Part shown: positions 23,691 through 35,818 of the stretch, one piece after another | Numbering within the stretch: the first letter of the stretch is position 1 | Layout of the letters: every line of letters starts with the position of its first letter | From: Flaccisagitta enflata | Lineage: Eukaryota; Chaetognatha; Sagittoidea; Aphragmophora | Assembly (NCBI GenBank): GCA_965153355.1 | Contig: OZ231126.1 | Coordinates: 48,732,001 to 48,796,000, forward strand | Length of the DNA stretch: 64,000 nucleotides | Direction: 5' to 3' | Position numbers and translations under genes: made by a program | Notes under the pieces: model-generated | What the model was told of the DNA's origin: nothing | What the model saw: only the letters and a program-made list of their open reading frames with translations | The model's database searches: none

Positions 23691-26600
23691 CTGAGATTGT
23701 GTTTGAAGACATTTTTTCTGGCAGCGTGGTCTTCGGATTTCGTGTAATTCTTGCCATGCTTCTTGACGAAACGATCAAAGACGTGGTGGATATGAGTGTC
23801 ATCGGCGTTGAGGTATTCTTTCATGGGGTTGTGGTGGCTGTGTGTCTCTAAATGGGCGTCGACGAATCCAGGCCCGGGAAAATCGTGGCAAGCGGAGACT
23901 GGCTTCGGAGTGACGCCCATAGGGTTGAACAACGATGGATCGGAACGACCTAAGCGGTTAAGCCATCCATTGTTTCCAATTAAATTACATTACCTGTTAA
24001 TTTTTCCGCTTTCAGATTTGATGTCCATACAAGGTCCTCGTTCGATAATAATTATCATCGCCTAACAAACCTCGGACCCCTATTAAGATTTCATCAGACA
24101 TTCTTATGGGTACGTGATTTCAGGGGGAGAATGGGAGAATGCCGAATTATGTCGGTTATGTATCACTTATCAATCATAACCGTTGACAACGGTTATGATT
24201 GATAAGTGATACATAACCGACATAATTCGGCATTCTCCCATTCTCCCCCTGAAATCACGTACCCACGTACGTCGCCGTTGTAAAACATAGAACTTAGACC
24301 TTGCCGACGCGGATTTCAAATATTCATTCATTCATTCATTCATATTCATATATACCGAGTTGCTGATATACATGTATATGCGTAAGATGAGCTGAGAAGG
24401 ATCAAATTTAAAAAAAAAAATAACCGCCTCTTGGTTGTGGCCTCACTTTTGCCCGTTTTTCGGTAACGCTTACCTTTCATAAATTTTTCATACTTCAAAT
24501 AGTAATGATCATAATGCGAGCCAATAAGGCTGTCGTATCCCATCATATCAAAACGGAAGGGGACGGGATCATCTCCTGTAAAAGAACAGAAAGAAACGCA
24601 TTCGTGATAAATTGTATTATTGGTTTCCTTGTCTTTTGTACTAACAAGACTACTTAGCTGACGGCTAAAGCAAGAAAGGAAACTTAACAGAACTGGGCGG
24701 CTTCTATAGAGAAGTGCTAAATAAAAAAAACTGTAGCACCCCCACCTACAGCTTTAACTAATTACAATACAAAGATTATTAGAATAGAGAAAGAATGTTT
24801 GTATCAATACAAGTGGCGCCACAGGAGCAATTTTTGAATTTTGATCTCTAACGGAAGATTTCAGTAATAGACTCACACTTCTCACACTTGGCAATGAAAA
24901 ATTCGCTCTTTCAGAATTGGATTATTTGGATTGACTGTAGTTGAATCGTGAATCTAGATATCTGAACAATAAGAACCAGATATTATTTCTACTGAACGGC
25001 ACCCCTAACAGCCGGGGGGGGGGGGGGCTGAGAGAGGTGGGGGAGGAAAAAAATTTTGGATAAAAAAGTAGGTCTCAAATCGATTCAGAATTGTCTAAAA
25101 CGTACAAAAATCATGTTTTCAAAATTTCGATATTTTTGACATTTTTTTTTTACCAAGTCTGTGTCGTGTCTAGCCTCTTGTCCCCTTAGGATTTATGGGG
25201 GGGGGGGATTTTTACAGTGGTCACAGTTAGCATTATCAATTTATTAGACTCAAGTAATCATTTGTATTCTAACTTAAACCGTAAAACCCAAACAGACACC
25301 GGTCGTGAAAGAATGAAGGCAAGCAGTGAAGGCAGCATCACCATTTTGCGTGTGAAATGTTGAAAAACCGTAATTGTCCGTAACTCAATTTTCACACCTT
25401 AGATCGGGAAAATCAGGTCGAGCTGAGCCGAATTCTTCTGATTGCGAACCACTAAGTTGGACCAACATACAGTACGATGGGAGCAATAAGAGCAGTAGAA
25501 AGAGGGCCCTCTATATTCTCACTGTTTAAAGGAAGAACCTAAAGCTTTGGTTTTTCTGAAAGCTGATGGTCTAAGGTATTGAGTGAACACAAAATTCCAA
25601 ACCAAGTGATTCATAACAAAACCGCCAATTGATGTGTTAAAATTACATGTGGCGCAATAGCTCTGTTGATAGAGAGATGAACTTGAGAAAGTTAATTTCT
25701 CTCTCTTCAGTGTCACCGGTTCGAATCTCGAATGGTGCTGCACTTTTTTTCTTTTTGGTCAACAGTTAGAGCAAGAGGAATAAAACTATATTCACTCAAA
25801 GCTCTTGCTCATCAGCTTTCAGAAAAACCATAATTGAAGCTACTTCATTAGAATAGTGAAGCAGGAAATGACCCTCCATCTGAGGTTCTCATTGCTCCTA
25901 TGGTACTGTATCTGGGTCATTGCGAATTAAATAAAGAATTTTTCTGAAAAAAAAAAATCCACAAATGCTATTTATTGGACGTGGGTGGACAATCAAATTG
26001 TTGAAAATCCTCTCATAGAAATTCTGTCTCTTACTATTTTTTCAGCTATCTTCCTTAGAAAAAGTAGGGCGACCAAAGCCTATACCCTATAGTTGATGGC
26101 TCTTTCACCCATCATGTAGACTACATTGGCTTTATTAGGTGCTCAGTTTGAATCCAAAAATGCCTGATTTTCCTACTCCGCTTCCAGATGCTATAAATGT
26201 ACAAAGTTGAACAAGTTCAAGTCGCGAGGAGAATTGTATCTGTTAAACACGACCGAATGCAATAATCTGCAATAATTCGTAATCATTTCTTTACAATGCT
26301 AAAATCTGAATTAAAACAAACCTGTACCAAATAATCCCAGCTCATATGGTTAAATGATAAAATTGCTTTAGTTTGTTTTTAAAAATATGATAAAGGTCAA
26401 TTAGCACAGCTCAAAATTAGAATGCTTCAAAGTTCCGTTTTTCTTCAAATCAAAATTTTCTTTTTCGATTAAAATTTTTCCATTACCTTGTCTAAAGGCA
26501 GTTAGGCTTATTTTAAATGATCTGAAGCAATCTGCAATGAGTAATAACAAATGTCCATGGTCACTTAAAACACGGATTAGACCTCGAGATAATGCTTACA

Positions 26601-29600
26601 TAAGTACTGATACAGGAAAATGAAGTGTTAAAGTGACCTCATAGTGAAGTATTTTTCAAAAAGGAGAAGAAAAAAAATTCAACCCGCTTAAAATCATGCC
26701 AATATGCCTCCTTTAACATTTAATGGTGATGATATCAATGGCAAGTCCCTAGTTCATTGGTAGAGATTGACCTCGGATCCTAAATCTGAGTCCTTGTGAA
26801 TTTTCCTATTTCTCTTTTATACGCGGCCGGTCTGAAGGTAGTAACGGCATAAGCTCTTGCTTGGACTAATAGGGGCCCCCAAAAAAAACCATAATGAGGA
26901 TTTTTTTTTGAAAAAAAAAGAGTGGGGTGCAATCAATAGGAAATTGCTTGATTTGTCTAGATCCAAAATCTTGTAATTTCATTTTTTTCAGAAAAACTTA
27001 GAGAATTTTTGTGTCGGCTATATTTTAAAAGAAAGTTTAAAGATTCTCCTAGAATTTTTTCAGCTTGATATGGTTCAAACAAATGCTCATAACTTCTTAA
27101 GTATTTGAGCCAGAACCTTGAAATTTGGGTATTCTCCAAGAATTTTTTGCCGTCTTTTGTTTATCTGTCTTTTTAAGCGGTCTACTGCTTTAGGGTTAGG
27201 GGTGGGGTTAGGGATAGGGTTGGAATTTGTTTTAGGGTTAGGGTTAGGGCTAGGGCTAGCATTAGGGCTAGGGTGGGTTAGGTTTTACATGTTACAGTCC
27301 GAATCAGCTCGTATTAAAGCTTCGCTCTGGCGGAGGATTCAAAAAAAAAAAAAGCTTCAAAATTACAGTTCCCGACTGGGGACTAATTTTTGAAGCTTTC
27401 TCGTTGCATTTACGCAACTCGATGAGATACACGACAAGAGCAATTTCAAGAGAAAAAAAAGATATTCAATAATGTTTTAATGATAACAAAACTTGATAAT
27501 GATAACAATAGTGGATGATGTTGATGATAACAATGAATGATAATGACAACAAAAATCTAAGAAAAAAATATTCTAAAAATATTTTCAAAAAAAAAAAAAA
27601 ATTACAAAAAAAAAAATTTCAAAAAATTTTCAAAATAAAATTTCAAAAAAATTTCTAACCAAAATTTCAAAAAATTTTCACAAAAAATTTTCACAAAAAA
27701 TTTTCAAACAAATTTTCAAAAAAAAGTTCAAAAAAATTTTTAAAAAAATTTTTAAAAAAATTTTCAAAAAAATTTTTTAAAAAAATTTTTAAAAAAAATT
27801 TTCAAAAAATTTTCTAAAAAATTAAAAAAAAATCTTCAAAAATTTTTTTTCAAAAAAATTTAGTAGTTAAAGACGATTACAGTAGATGAAGACGATGACA
27901 GTAGTTGAAGACGATGACAGTAGTTGAAGATAATGACAGTAGTTGAAGACGATGACAGTAGTTGAAAACGATGACAGTAGTTGAAAACGATGACAGTAGT
28001 TAAACGATGACAGTAGTTGAAGACGATGACAGTAGTTGAAGACGATGACAATGAATTGAAGACGATGACAAGAATTGAAGACGATGACAATAATTGAAAA
28101 CGATGACAATAATTGAAGACGATGACAGTAGTTGAAGACGATGACAGTAGTTGAAGACGATGACAGTAGTTGAAGACGATGACAGTAGTTGAAGACGATG
28201 ACAGTAGTTGAAGACGATGACAGTAGTTGAAGACGATGACAGTAGTTGAAGACGATGACAGTAGTTGAAGACGATGACAGTAGTTGAAGACGATGACAGT
28301 AGTTGAAGACGATGACAGTAGTTGAAGATGAATCTTGAAATCCATGATGGCAAACCTAAAGAAAAATCAGAATGTAATAAATGAGCAAGTAAAAGAATTC
28401 CAACTCCAATCCTCTATAGAAATTGCCGAAGTCCTAGTAACATATTACTACCTTAATAAGCTAATATCATATAAACCAGACTTAAGATTTAATTCGAATT
28501 TTGCAGGGGCACTTCAATTAATATCCTTTACTTGTATACCAAATTAAAAAAGAATTCACATAACTTTGCTACCCTTTGCCTATGTAAACTGCCTAAGTCA
28601 TAGTATCATATTACTACATAAATAAGCTAATATCTCAGAAACCAGACTTCAGATTTAATTCGAATTTTGCAGGGCTTATTTATTTACTACCCTCTACTTG
28701 CGTACCAAATTGGAAAAAAAATTCACATACCTTTACTACCCTTTGCCTATGTAAATTGCCTAAGTCCTAGCAACATACTACTACATAAATAAACTAATAT
28801 CTCATAAACCAGACTTCAGATTCAATTCGAATTTTGCAGGGGTTGTTTATTTACTACCCTCTACTTGTATACCAAATTAAAAAAAAATTCATAAACCTTT
28901 ACTACCCTCTACCTATGTAAAACGCTTAAGTCCCAACTAAATATTACTTCAAAAATAATAGGCAAAGGGTAGTAAAAGTTAATGAATTTTTTTGAAAATT
29001 GGTGCACAAGCTCCTATTGACCTATAAACAACACCAGCAAAGTTTCATAAAATTCTGAAGTCTGGTTCCAAAAATATGAGAGGGTTTTAAACAGACAGAC
29101 AGACAGACGACAGACTACACATCACTGCTACTTCATAGTCACCGACAAAAACTGTTTGTCGGGGACAAAAAGACGGAAAAAATTCTTGGAAATCGCCGAA
29201 ATTTAAAACGTGCAAAACTGAAAGCGCTGAGCAGGTCCATGCAAAAGATTGAGCTACTGACTGACCTAGGAAAATTTTTTAGTCTAAGTCTATCATTGGT
29301 AATGCACTCGCAGCCATGGACTGGTCTGAGAGAATTGAGGTGTGAGTCTCTTGCTGAAATTTTAACTCAAAATATAACTTATAAACCAATAAATTAGCTA
29401 CTGTTAAATATTCATGATCCAATTAAGGATTTTGTGCTTTAACTCCAAATTGGAGTGGAAATTTCAAAATCGCCTTGGTGGCGCCACTTGTATAGTCCTA
29501 AGCTATGATTTACAACCCAGCACAAATTACTTATTACTATAGTTTAATCTGTAAAGGGGGGTGCTACAGTTTTAGGGGGTTCACACCCAGACGACGAACG

Positions 29601-31156
29601 TAGCCTTAGATGTGTAAAAGACTTTTTTAGGGTACCATCATTTTTTACCAAGCATATTCAAAATTCTTTGTTGCATTATTATTCATTTTATGGATCAAAA
29701 AACATTAAAATAAACTACCGGAATATTCTTTGGCCAGTTTCTAGTCTTTGATTACAAACGATTCTTGAAGGTTGTGAAACATAGTGCTATAAAAAAAGTA
29801 GAGAAGTGTTGATCGACCATTTTGTGCATCAATTTTGTTGAACAACAAAATGCTCTGTTTATGCAAGTTATGATGACTGCTCATGAATATCTTTTTCTTT
29901 CCTAGTTGCCATATTCATCGTTTCTTTTATCCAACTTCTATGGCCGGAAGAATTGATCTGACAATGGATTCTACTTAATTAGACATGAATCTATGGGAAT
30001 CAGGAAAAAAATCAATTCTTCCGCCAATTTAGGTACCCTGCGTACCCCCCCCTGGTTCACACCTTGTATCAACCATTCTTCTGTAAAGATTCTAGAAGTA
30101 GAAACTAACGTTCAATGCATGGACAGAGCCAGTCTGTTATCAAAAACGTTCAATGCAGAGCCAGTCTGTAACGCTCACATCAGGAAAATAAGTTGGAATA
30201 AATACTAGTTGCACTAAAACTAAATAGATCATTCTAAGATAACCATGACCGCGCACTCGGTCCATTTACCTCCACTTGCGTAAAACGTATACGTATTGGT
30301 AACGTATTTTCCTTTGTGCGTCTTGTAGATCCACTTCTCAGCAGTGATTCCATCTACGTGATCCATGCCCACATACTGAAAATAAATGAGACCGACGCCA
30401 CAAAGATACGTTAAAGAGAAGTTAAAACATCCCATGATTGCCATTCTCGGACCCTTTGGGGCCGCTGCCCCACTCATCTCCGCATTCCCTCATAGTCAAT
30501 TTAGTCATACATAAACTTTAAGGCTGACTGTCCATATGGCCATAGTTTTCGTTTATTGCAAAACCGAAAACGGGCGTTAGTCGGTGTAGGTTATACCTAC
30601 GTACTGAATACTGACCTGATAATCAGAAAGGTCCGGAATCATTATTTGGACATCTCCGCCGTCGATCTGAAAACAATCAATCTCATTCATCACCCGTTCA
30701 GTTGTGAAGGGATTGATTTTGTAAGAAACGTCCAAATCACCGCGCTGAATAGTTTTCATCGTTCCATCTGGTGTTAGAGATACAGTTGAAGCTTTTAGTT
30801 TGGTAAGATAGCGTTAATGGGGGGGGGGCGAATGGATAAAGGATGTGGCATGGGTAAAGCAGGGAGCCAATTCGGTCAGTTGCCATCCAAACGATCACGA
30901 AGAGTCTACACACATGGCGATAGAAACGAGTCAGCATAAGATATTCATTAATTTACTAACCATAATAGTCAATTCTGCTCATTTTGGTAGATCCACTGAC
31001 CCAAGCCTTGAAGGGTTCTGATATCTCGCCATAGGGCAGGTTTAAAGTGCCGGAAACAAAGTAATCGGGCCCGAAGTCAGGGGGCGTTTTCTTGACAGCG
31101 GCGGTGGCGCGAGATAAAGCGACGCCCAAGGTACAGAGGAAGGCGAAGAAAATCAT
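23691..31156 (-). CDS. 26/29 kDa-type cysteine protease, N-terminal exons only (C1A family)
   Basis: Five minus-strand exons: 31156-30961, 30767-30616, 30375-30270, 24575-24474 and 23949-23691. Every junction fits GT-AG and the phases (1, 0, 1, 1, 2) are consistent. Translation starts MIFFAFLCTLGVALS, a signal peptide. The N-terminal extension typical of insect 26-29-p follows: DYFVSGTLNLPYGEISEPF, SRIDYYDGTMKTI, PVPFRFDMMGYDSLIGSHYD, HYYLKYEKF. Then FPGPGFVDAH and HNPMKEY, and the I29 propeptide start HHVFDRFVKKHGKNYT with RKNVFKHNLR (ERFNIN-type). Known relatives are secreted or lysosomal papain-like digestive or haemocyte proteases. About 271 residues are present. The papain-like domain with its Cys-His-Asn residues should follow the donor at 23690, but no matching exon is seen down to the NUDCD3 exons. 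The gene may be split by misassembly or truncated. An in-frame Met at 31195 is possible but would spoil the signal peptide. Confidence 0.85.
24107..24265. repeat. Perfect 159-bp palindrome
   Basis: Arms of 79 bases match without a mismatch around one central base (24186, in CGTTGACAACG). It lies in the intron between the fourth and fifth protease exons. See findings. Confidence 0.95.
25470..25908. mobile_element. Foldback MITE, CAGTACGATGGGAGCAAT family, with tRNA-like interior
   Basis: Ends CAGTACGATGGGAGCAAT and ATTGCTCCTATGGTACTG are flanked by TA. Inner arms GGTTTTTCTGAAAGCTGATG / CATCAGCTTTCAGAAAAACC are also inverted. The loop holds the tRNA-like segment at 25650-25742. Confidence 0.8.
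25650..25742 (+). other. tRNA-like (SINE or tRNA pseudogene) segment
   Basis: GTGGCGCAATAGCTCTGTTG resembles an A box and GGTTCGAATCTCG a good B box, about 70 bases apart. It ends in GCTGCAC. The possible acceptor stem pairs only about five of seven positions and the middle is long, so a working tRNA gene is unlikely. Confidence 0.4.
25909..27190. other. Non-coding interval in the protease intron
   Basis: AT-rich with short duplicated phrases and no supported ORF or repeat end. Confidence 0.4.
27191..27287. repeat. Interstitial telomere-like tract (TTAGGG-derived)
   Basis: TTAGGGTTAGGGGTGGGGTT, then TTTTAGGGTTAGGGTTAGGG and GCTAGGG variants. It is degenerate and about 100 bases long, in the middle of an intron. 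Confidence 0.7.
27365..29170 (+). mobile_element. Helentron-like element, family D, with internal tandem arrays
   Basis: The probable start is ACAGTTCCCGACTGGGGAC at 27365. Next come an AAATTTTC-rich stretch (27560-27860), a 19-bp array of GACGATGACAGTAGTTGAA (27868-28330) and about three copies of a roughly 180-bp unit (28400-28960, marker CCAGACTTCAGATT). It ends in the hairpin GTCACCGACAAAAA / GTTTGTCGGGGAC followed by AAAAAG (29138-29171). The internal order parallels 31933-32882. Confidence 0.55.
27868..28330. repeat. 19-bp minisatellite (GACGATGACAGTAGTTGAA)n
   Basis: About 24 units with scattered changes. 19 is one more than a multiple of three, so on the minus strand one frame stays open across the array with a 19-residue peptide period. 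I do not treat this as coding. Confidence 0.9.
29570..30229. other. Non-coding interval in the protease intron
   Basis: No supported feature apart from a short direct repeat (GACAGAGCCAGTCTGTTATC / GCAGAGCCAGTCTGTAACG) near 30121-30172. Confidence 0.4.
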
Positions 31157-31956
31157 GGTAGTGTCACAGAGCTGCAGAGCATGGAATGAGATCAAAGTGG
31201 CAGTGGCAAATCGTATGTAAATTTCGCGACTATACTAGTATCAATTTCTTCTACATCGGTAGAAGTGTAGCCAATTCTACAAGTCGATGGACTCAGACTT
31301 CGTCCTTTTTCAAACGAGACCCTTTGAGCGTCTTTATTAGGATCTTCGCCCCGATTAAACATTATTCTTAACTCGGGCGAATCGGGAGGCGGTTTCGGAT
31401 GACTCGTGAGTCAGATAAGAGTCTCTCTCTCTCTCTCTTTCTCTCGATCATATGATTCCTGTTTTTGAACTTCTCGGCACATTTCTTTCATAGGACCTGA
31501 AGCGGTCACAGGCTTTCAGATCAAAGGGGGAGGTTTTATTCTTAATATTTCAATTCGCGGACTAGCGAACACAAGAATATTTGTAAGTCGCATTTTGGGT
31601 ACATATGTGAGTGTGCACGATGGTTTGTGAGCCCCTGCCGGCTGGTTGTAAAATGGTTAGAAGCTTCAAAACCCATCTACGTTGCTTCCTGACTACTAGG
31701 ACGCGATACAAATACACTTTTTTTAATAAGAACCTAGTTTATAAGCACATCAAGGCTTCGAATGGCCCCAAAATTAAGAACATCTTAAGAAGATACGAAA
31801 GCTTCAAATCTTGAAAAAAAAATTTCGCTTAAAGTAACATTGTAAGAACATTAACAAAACACTAACATTTTAGTACAATTAAGATGAAATTCTTTAATTT
31901 CTAATATAAATACCAAAAAAGCTTAAAAACAACAGTCCTCGACTGTAGTCTATTTC

Positions 31957-32102
31957 CTGTCTGACCCAGCTACTCAGTCTGACCCAGCTACTCAGTCTGA
32001 CCCGGCTACTCAGTCTGACCCGGCTACTCAGTCTGACCCGGCTACCCAGTCTGACCCGGCTACCCAGTCTGACCCGGCTACCCAGTCTGACCCGGCTACC
32101 AA
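31957..32102. repeat. 18-bp minisatellite (CAGTCTGACCCGGCTACC)n
   Basis: About eight units, the last ones most uniform. It lies inside the family D element. Confidence 0.9.
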
Positions 32103-32119
32103 TTGCATACTTTAAAGTC

Positions 32120-32280
32120 CCCAAAAAAAAAAAAATTTCTAAAAAAAAAATTTTTTTTTTTAAAAAAAAAATTTTTTTCAAAAAAAAAAAAAAAATTTCA
32201 AAAAAAAAAAAAAAAAAAAAAATTCAAATAAAAAATTTTTTTCAAAAAAAAAAAAAAAAAAAAATTTAAAAAAAAAAATC
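32120..32280. repeat. Poly-A / poly-T low-complexity tract
   Basis: Runs of A and T with few other bases, inside the family D element. Confidence 0.8.
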
Positions 32281-33228
32281 TAAGTCCAAGAAATAATGTT
32301 ACTAGATACATCATAAATACCCTTATATTTTCTTAACCAATACTCAGAATTTACTGAAATCTTGCAGGGGAGCTTTAATTGATGCAATGAACCTTCACAA
32401 CAAATTTGAACAACATTGGTGAACCTTTACTACCATTCCCCTATGTAAATTGCACAAGTCTAGGAATTAATACTACTAGCAAAATACCCTTATATCTTCT
32501 AAACCAATACTCAGAATTATCTGAAATCTTGCAGGGGAGCTTTAATTGATGCAATGAACCTTCACAACAAGTTTGAACAACATTGGTAAACCTTTACTAC
32601 CCTTCCCCTATGTAAATTGCACAAGTCCAGGAATTAATATTACTACAAAAATAATAGGCAAAGGGTATTAAATATTTATGAATGTTGTTGAAAGTTGGTA
32701 CACAGGTTAGTAATGCCCTCAAAATAACACTGACCAAGTTTCATCAACATCTGAGTTGTGGTTCTCAAGTTTTTAAGGGTTGACACAACAAACAACAACA
32801 AACAACGAACAACGAACGGCTTACTACACGATCAGTGCTATGTTATAGTCCTCGACGTAAACTGATCGTCGAGGACAAAAAATATCCCCAGACATTAATG
32901 TTTAGCATTGTTTTTATAATATTCAATAGAAATATATTTGATATGATCAAATAATAGTATAAGGTTCCATTTAAAGCGGGTCCGATAGTGTGGCGTTCTA
33001 CTGTATAGGAAAATCAAAATTATATGAGCAATCATACTCATCGTAGCCATAGCCGTACTTTTTAGCCGTAGCCGTAAACCCTGTCTAGTTCTCATAATAG
33101 GCGATTTGTGGCAAAACAGAGGAGCTGTGCAGTGGAACCTCGCTACATTAATTTGGGCGTCAGACGAATACATTGAAAGCACCTCAGAGGATTGAGTCAC
33201 CGACACGACGGACACATGTTGGGAAAGA

Positions 33229-34027
<799 letters not shown>

Positions 34028-34211
34028 AAAATCTCGTTATTCAGATTTTTCTAAGTCGCGTTACTTAGAATTTAGCACTTTTCTCATAACTCAGATTCTA
34101 TGTTATGAGAATTTGACAATTTTGTTATTTCTCATAACTCAGATTGTCTGTCTTTCTATCTTTTTCTCATAACTTAGATTTTTCTCAAAATTCAGTGTTT
34201 TTGTAGCTCTC

Positions 34212-34213
34212 TC

Positions 34214-34295
<82 letters not shown>

Positions 34296-34327
34296 ATCTC
34301 TCTCTCTCTCTTTCTTTCTCTTTTGTG

Positions 34328-34406
<79 letters not shown>
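34212..34406. repeat. (CT)n followed by (GT)n microsatellites
   Basis: CT run at 34212-34321, then GT run at 34331-34406. Confidence 0.95.
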
Positions 34407-34411
<5 letters not shown>

Positions 34412-35136
34412 TGTGTCTCTACTTTTTTTTTCGCTTTATTGATTGACAGTCTTAGGATACGTTAGCAAGTTATCCAAGCAGGCCCGGCCAGAAAAATGGC
34501 GGGCCCCTCTGCTGGCTCCCTTGGTTGGGCTCCCCTCCCACTTCAGCCTCCTTCTTTACTTCTAATATTTCAACTTTTACAATATTTTTTTACTGCCTTA
34601 AAGTTTGTTCCAGTGCTGAAACTTCAGCCTCCAGAACTTGTAACTTGGATAAAACCTTTTTTTTTCATTTTCTTATCTTATTTTGTTTTTATTTTTTTTT
34701 TTTTTTTTTTGATTTTTTTTTGTATTTTTTTTTTCTTTTTGTTTTTTTTTCTTTTTTTTTTTGTATCACAGAGGCTCTCACAGGTCCCACTGGTGCCTGG
34801 GCCTCCTATCTCAGATGGGGTGACCCCCCCCTGGCTGGGCCTGCATCCACAGATTGCATATGGTTAGCGGTATCCATTGCCCTGCTTCATTGCTGTTTTA
34901 AGGTAGTGAGGTCAGAGCAGGGACATATGTAACAGTTCACCCCCGTGTTCTTCAAAACATTGGCTCTGTGTCCATTTTATATACTCCACAATTACAAAAT
35001 TGTGATTTTACCTAGGTTGATAGAGCCAAGCTATTGGAAACAGTGGGTCAACGAGCTAGTTGTTAGCTCCGTCAGGAATACTAATCAATTAACCAATGGG
35101 CAAGCATGAGGGGGATTCTTGCAAGACAGAATTCTA

Positions 35137-35696
35137 CAGTAGATCTCGTCTAGACTTGAGATAATAGGGGCGAGCATTGAAGGAAAACAAATGAAGCCAG
35201 GGGAGTGATATTTCAAACATAGACTAATAATGGGATGCTTTATTGCCCATGATAGCTGGTTGCCATAGAAACACATTTCCATGTATTCTCGCTAAAGTAT
35301 CAATATTTTGAGAGATTTTTTTAGGGAACATTGCTTAAAATAAAATTTGCTACAACTTTCCCACAGTATGATCTGTAAGAATGTCGCTCGTTTAGCGGTT
35401 GCTAGGGGTTGTCACACATGCATACGCTCCCTAGCAACGGCCAAACGAGCGACATTTTTACAGAACATACTGTGGGAAAGTTGTAGCAATTTTAATTTTT
35501 AATATTCCCTAAAAAAATCTCTCAAAATATTGATACTTTAACGAGAATACATGAATATGTGTTTCCATGGCAACCAGCTATCATGGAGAATTAAGCATCC
35601 TTTGAATATTCTATGATCCAAATATTGCTCCCCTGCCTTCATTCGTCTTTCTACAATGCTTGCCCGCGTTATCTCAAGTCTAGACGAGATCTACTG
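35137..35696. mobile_element. Foldback MITE with TA duplication (CAGTAGATCTCGTCTAGACT family)
   Basis: Ends CAGTAGATCTCGTCTAGACT and AGTCTAGACGAGATCTACTG are perfect inverted copies, flanked by TA. The palindrome extends through the whole 560 bp. The inner arms carry AATGTCGCTCGTTTAGCGGT and GGCCAAACGAGCGACATTTT around a short loop near 35420. CAGT ends and a TA duplication suggest a Tc1/mariner-related nonautonomous element. Other copies are at 53078-53550 and 58726-58804 (fragment). Confidence 0.88.
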
Positions 35697-35769
35697 TACC
35701 TCCAAAGAAAAATATTTTTTTTTTTATTTTGCTATTTTGCATAAGTGCAGAGAAGAGAATAAGAAAAGT

Positions 35770-35773
<4 letters not shown>

Positions 35774-35817
<44 letters not shown>
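35774..35817. repeat. (GA)n microsatellite
   Basis: Pure GA run, the inverted counterpart of the (CT)n at 34212. Confidence 0.9.

Positions 35818-35818
<1 letters not shown>

Larger units (their letters stand above)
24731..29569. mobile_element. 4.8-kb interval bounded by inverted repeats of about 230-280 bp
   Basis: Left CTGTAGCACCCCC...ACAAGTGGCGCCAC (24731-24822) is inverted at 29468-29569 (GTGGCGCCACTTGTAT...GGGGGTGCTACAG). Weaker inner matches reach about 24960 and 29285 (for example GTGTGAGTCTCTTGCTGAAAT). The interval fills most of the protease intron. It contains a MITE, a telomere-like tract and a family D element. It is either one large old transposon or two opposed copies of a repeat. 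Confidence 0.5.
31933..32882 (+). mobile_element. Helentron-like element, family D
   Basis: Starts near CAGTCCTCGACTGTAGTC (31933-31950). An 18-bp array (CAGTCTGACCCGGCTACC)n follows at 31957-32102, then A/T-rich sequence and two-plus copies of a roughly 180-bp unit (marker GAAATCTTGCAGGGGAGCTT). It ends with the hairpin GTCCTCGACG / CGTCGAGGAC plus AAAAAA (32849-32882). GTCCTCGAC is identical at the two ends. Confidence 0.65.

Noticed and set aside
25650-25742. Functional tRNA gene
   Set aside because: B box is good, but the acceptor stem is imperfect and the central part too long. Called tRNA-like only.
27860-28345. 161-codon minus-strand frame (STTVIVFNYCHRLQLLSSS)
   Set aside because: Pure translation of a 19-bp minisatellite with a 19-residue period.
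34496-34932. Overlapping plus-strand frames of 123 and 135 codons (MAGPSAGSLGWAPLPLQPPS; PPTSASFFTSNISTF)
   Set aside because: They run through a 100-base T-rich tract inside an inverted-repeat element, giving poly-Phe. Two frames are open at once and no splice sites fit.
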